From positions 237,491 to 301,490 of the forward strand of contig NZ_LUKD01000008.1 of assembly GCF_001592745.1 (NCBI RefSeq): a DNA stretch of 64,000 nucleotides, read 5' to 3'. The stretch comes from Bdellovibrio bacteriovorus (GTDB lineage: Bacteria > Bdellovibrionota > Bdellovibrionia > Bdellovibrionales > Bdellovibrionaceae). Under the pieces are notes generated by a model that was given only the letters and a program-made list of their open reading frames with translations, was not told where the DNA came from and ran no database searches. The translations under genes and the position numbers were made by a program. Of the stretch, positions 62,376-64,000 are shown piece after piece (the stretch's first letter is position 1; each line of letters opens with the position of its first letter).

Positions 62376-63940
62376 TTCTTTCTTAAGATGATGGATTTCA
62401 TCAGGGGCTCCTGATCGGGGAGCTCAAAGTCCACACCTTGGGAGGGTGCTGGTAAAATCTTGAAAGAAAAATCCTTTTTCAACTTGTTCAGTTTCAGATG
62501 CAGATCACCGGGGGTCCACTTTTCGTAGTTCGTACAGAAAAGCAGAAGACCGTTTTTTTCTAAGCAATACATCGCATTGATAAGAAGCTCATCAAAGTTT
62601 TTGCTGATTGAAAATACGCCGTTTTTCGAGCGGCCAAAAGACGGGGGATCACAGATGATCAGATTGAATTTTCTTTTACGACGGATCGTTCCTTTTAAGA
62701 ACAAGATGCAATCTTGAACCCAGAATTCGTATTTATCGTCTTCTGGATTTAACCCGTTGATCTCGAAATTCTTTTTGCTCCAGTCGATGAAGTTTTGTGA
62801 AACATCGACGGTGCAGACTTCTTGGGCTCCCGCAAGTGCCGAAACCAAGCTAAAACCGCTTGTATAAGAAAAAAGGTTCAGAACACGGCGGTCTTGTGCG
62901 TGCTCTTGCACCCACAGACGATTTTCACGCTGATCTAAGAAAAGACCTGGCGACAATCCCGTATTGTTGCGAAGTTCGTACTTCACACCATTTTCTTTGG
63001 CTATCCATACCGGGGAGGTATTACCAATATTCCAAAGAATCTCGGCGTTAGGGTCTTCACCGCGATTCAGCATCTTACGAATAAAGATTTTCTTGTGATG
63101 TTTCTTCGCCAACTTTTCAAAGCGCAAGAGATCTTGAACCGTAGGATCAGACTCTTTGTACCAATAGACCCAAAGATGATCGCCGTACTGATCCACACGG
63201 TAAGAGTCAATTTCACGATGACTTAGACGTAAACACTCTTCCGGAAGTTCAGAAAATTTATACATGCGCTCGCGGCGCTCGAAAGCTTCGGCAAGAGTCA
63301 GGGCTTCGATGTCAGTAAGCAAATCACCCGCCGTTGCCCACACAGGCAACGCCGTTTCGTAGTGAACCTTTTGCCCGCGCAATTCAAAACTCAAAGAGTG
63401 GGAATGCAGGCACAAGCGATTGAAGTGAGTACCGCCATGTTCTTCGTCACCTAGAATAGCAACGCCATTGGCCTCGGCGTGCAGACGAATTTGATGGGGC
63501 TTTCCAGTGTGAGGAATCGCTTCCCAAAGTTCGTAAGGTCCTACGGACTCAAGCCACTTGAATGTTGTTTTAGAATTCGGCTCTTTGCTAGGGGAGCTTA
63601 CGAAAGAGTTTTTCTCTTTTGTAATCAAAGACTCGTACGTGAATTCCTTTTGCTCGATCTTTTTATCTGTCAGGAAAAGATAGCGTTTAGCGACCTTGTG
63701 CTGCTCAAAAAGTTGAGTCAGTTCGGCCGCTACTTCCGAAGAGGTTGGAAACACCAAGGCGCCCGAAGTCGCCTTATCCAGGCGGTGCACGGGATAGAGT
63801 TTTCTATCAAGCTCTTCTTCATAGATTTCGACGCAACCGCGCTGGCCATACTCTGGCGTATGCGTGTTAAGCCCTGCGATCTTGTCAACAAAGATGCAGC
63901 CGGCAAATTCGGTGTATTTGAGCTTAATAACTCGTGTCAT
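62372..63940 (-). CDS. Fused pseudouridine synthase and RlmI-like rRNA methyltransferase
   Basis: This 522-residue protein joins two RNA-modifying domains. The N-terminal half (about 1-215) is an RluA-type pseudouridine synthase with the catalytic PVHRLDKATSG and the substrate segment KRYLFLTDKK. The C-terminal half (about 225-522) is a class I methyltransferase of the RlmI/RlmK kind: LSPGLFLDQRENR, VLNLFSYTSGFSLVSALAG (SAM loop), VDVSQNFIDWSKKN and the catalytic CDPPSFGRS. Usually these are separate proteins acting on rRNA. The fusion would let one protein isomerise a uridine and methylate a base on the ribosome. Target sites are unknown. Confidence 0.9.
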   Translation of the reverse strand: MTRVIKLKYTEFAGCIFVDKIAGLNTHTPEYGQRGCVEIYEEELDRKLYPVHRLDKATSGALVFPTSSEVAAELTQLFEQHKVAKRYLFLTDKKIEQKEFTYESLITKEKNSFVSSPSKEPNSKTTFKWLESVGPYELWEAIPHTGKPHQIRLHAEANGVAILGDEEHGGTHFNRLCLHSHSLSFELRGQKVHYETALPVWATAGDLLTDIEALTLAEAFERRERMYKFSELPEECLRLSHREIDSYRVDQYGDHLWVYWYKESDPTVQDLLRFEKLAKKHHKKIFIRKMLNRGEDPNAEILWNIGNTSPVWIAKENGVKYELRNNTGLSPGLFLDQRENRLWVQEHAQDRRVLNLFSYTSGFSLVSALAGAQEVCTVDVSQNFIDWSKKNFEINGLNPEDDKYEFWVQDCILFLKGTIRRKRKFNLIICDPPSFGRSKNGVFSISKNFDELLINAMYCLEKNGLLLFCTNYEKWTPGDLHLKLNKLKKDFSFKILPAPSQGVDFELPDQEPLMKSIILRKN

Positions 63941-64000
63941 CAGTCTACTATAGTTCGGTTTTCATTGAGGGTCATCGGTATATTCGCTAGAAAGTATAGC

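Overview
The window looks like chromosomal DNA of a predatory Bdellovibrio-type bacterium (Bdellovibrionota). This is inferred from the gene set: a cysteine-phytase-like lipoprotein of the kind described from Bdellovibrio bacteriovorus, two L,D-transpeptidases beside other secreted proteins, many lipoproteins, membrane-anchored FtsY, an RNase Y-like protein and a class II (B12) ribonucleotide reductase. No phage, transposase, plasmid, rRNA, tRNA or CRISPR locus was recognised. Genes are densely packed and most have clear Shine-Dalgarno sites; GNRA-type or U-tailed hairpins close many units.

Layout. 1-1464: end of an unrecognised gene and a von Willebrand A lipoprotein. 1530-4854: small secreted protein, then pyruvate phosphate dikinase (ppdK). 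5002-5931: a small membrane-peptide frame broken by one stop codon, and a lipoprotein with three exact 93-bp coding repeats. 6184-9771: smc, preceded by two perfect palindromes. 9857-13497: DbpA-type helicase and two exported proteins. 13550-24249 (minus strand): three giant lipoproteins, two of them paralogues combining Ig-like repeats with an NHL beta-propeller, the third a TolB-like propeller. 24463-26431: nitroreductase divergent from an Rrf2 regulator, an acetyltransferase and a small Cys-rich protein.

26684-31567 is the most unusual part: a three-gene operon coding for a MotB/OmpA-like protein with a very long coiled coil, a MotA/ExbB-like channel subunit, and an FHA protein with a huge coiled coil and one membrane span. 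It looks like an ion-driven envelope machine that does not match standard MotAB, ExbBD, TolQR or complete Zorya layouts. A KH protein, an XRE regulator flanked by repeated operator-like sites, and a chemoreceptor follow, then ftsY.

35300-42721 is a cell-wall block: two L,D-transpeptidases, a secreted protein with an NlpC/CHAP-like region and two unknown exported proteins. 42842-46958 is a housekeeping run: zapA, 5-formyl-THF cyclo-ligase, an RNase Y-like protein whose HD active site is eroded, tyrS and a 2Fe-2S ferredoxin. 47010-51294 holds a hydrolase, a small basic protein, an A-type Fe-S carrier with cysteine desulfurase, and a receiver-like protein. 51415-55893: nrdJ, a four-S1-domain protein and a DUF4337-like membrane protein. 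55890-58119 (minus strand): a CinA homologue with a degenerate deamidase half, and a ChaA antiporter. 58286-60216: acyl-CoA dehydrogenase and trmH, whose stop codon lies inside a 123-bp structured palindromic element. 60345-63940: exported proteins, the phytase-like lipoprotein, and a pseudouridine synthase/methyltransferase fusion.

Functions were assigned by reading motifs in the translations; no database search was run.
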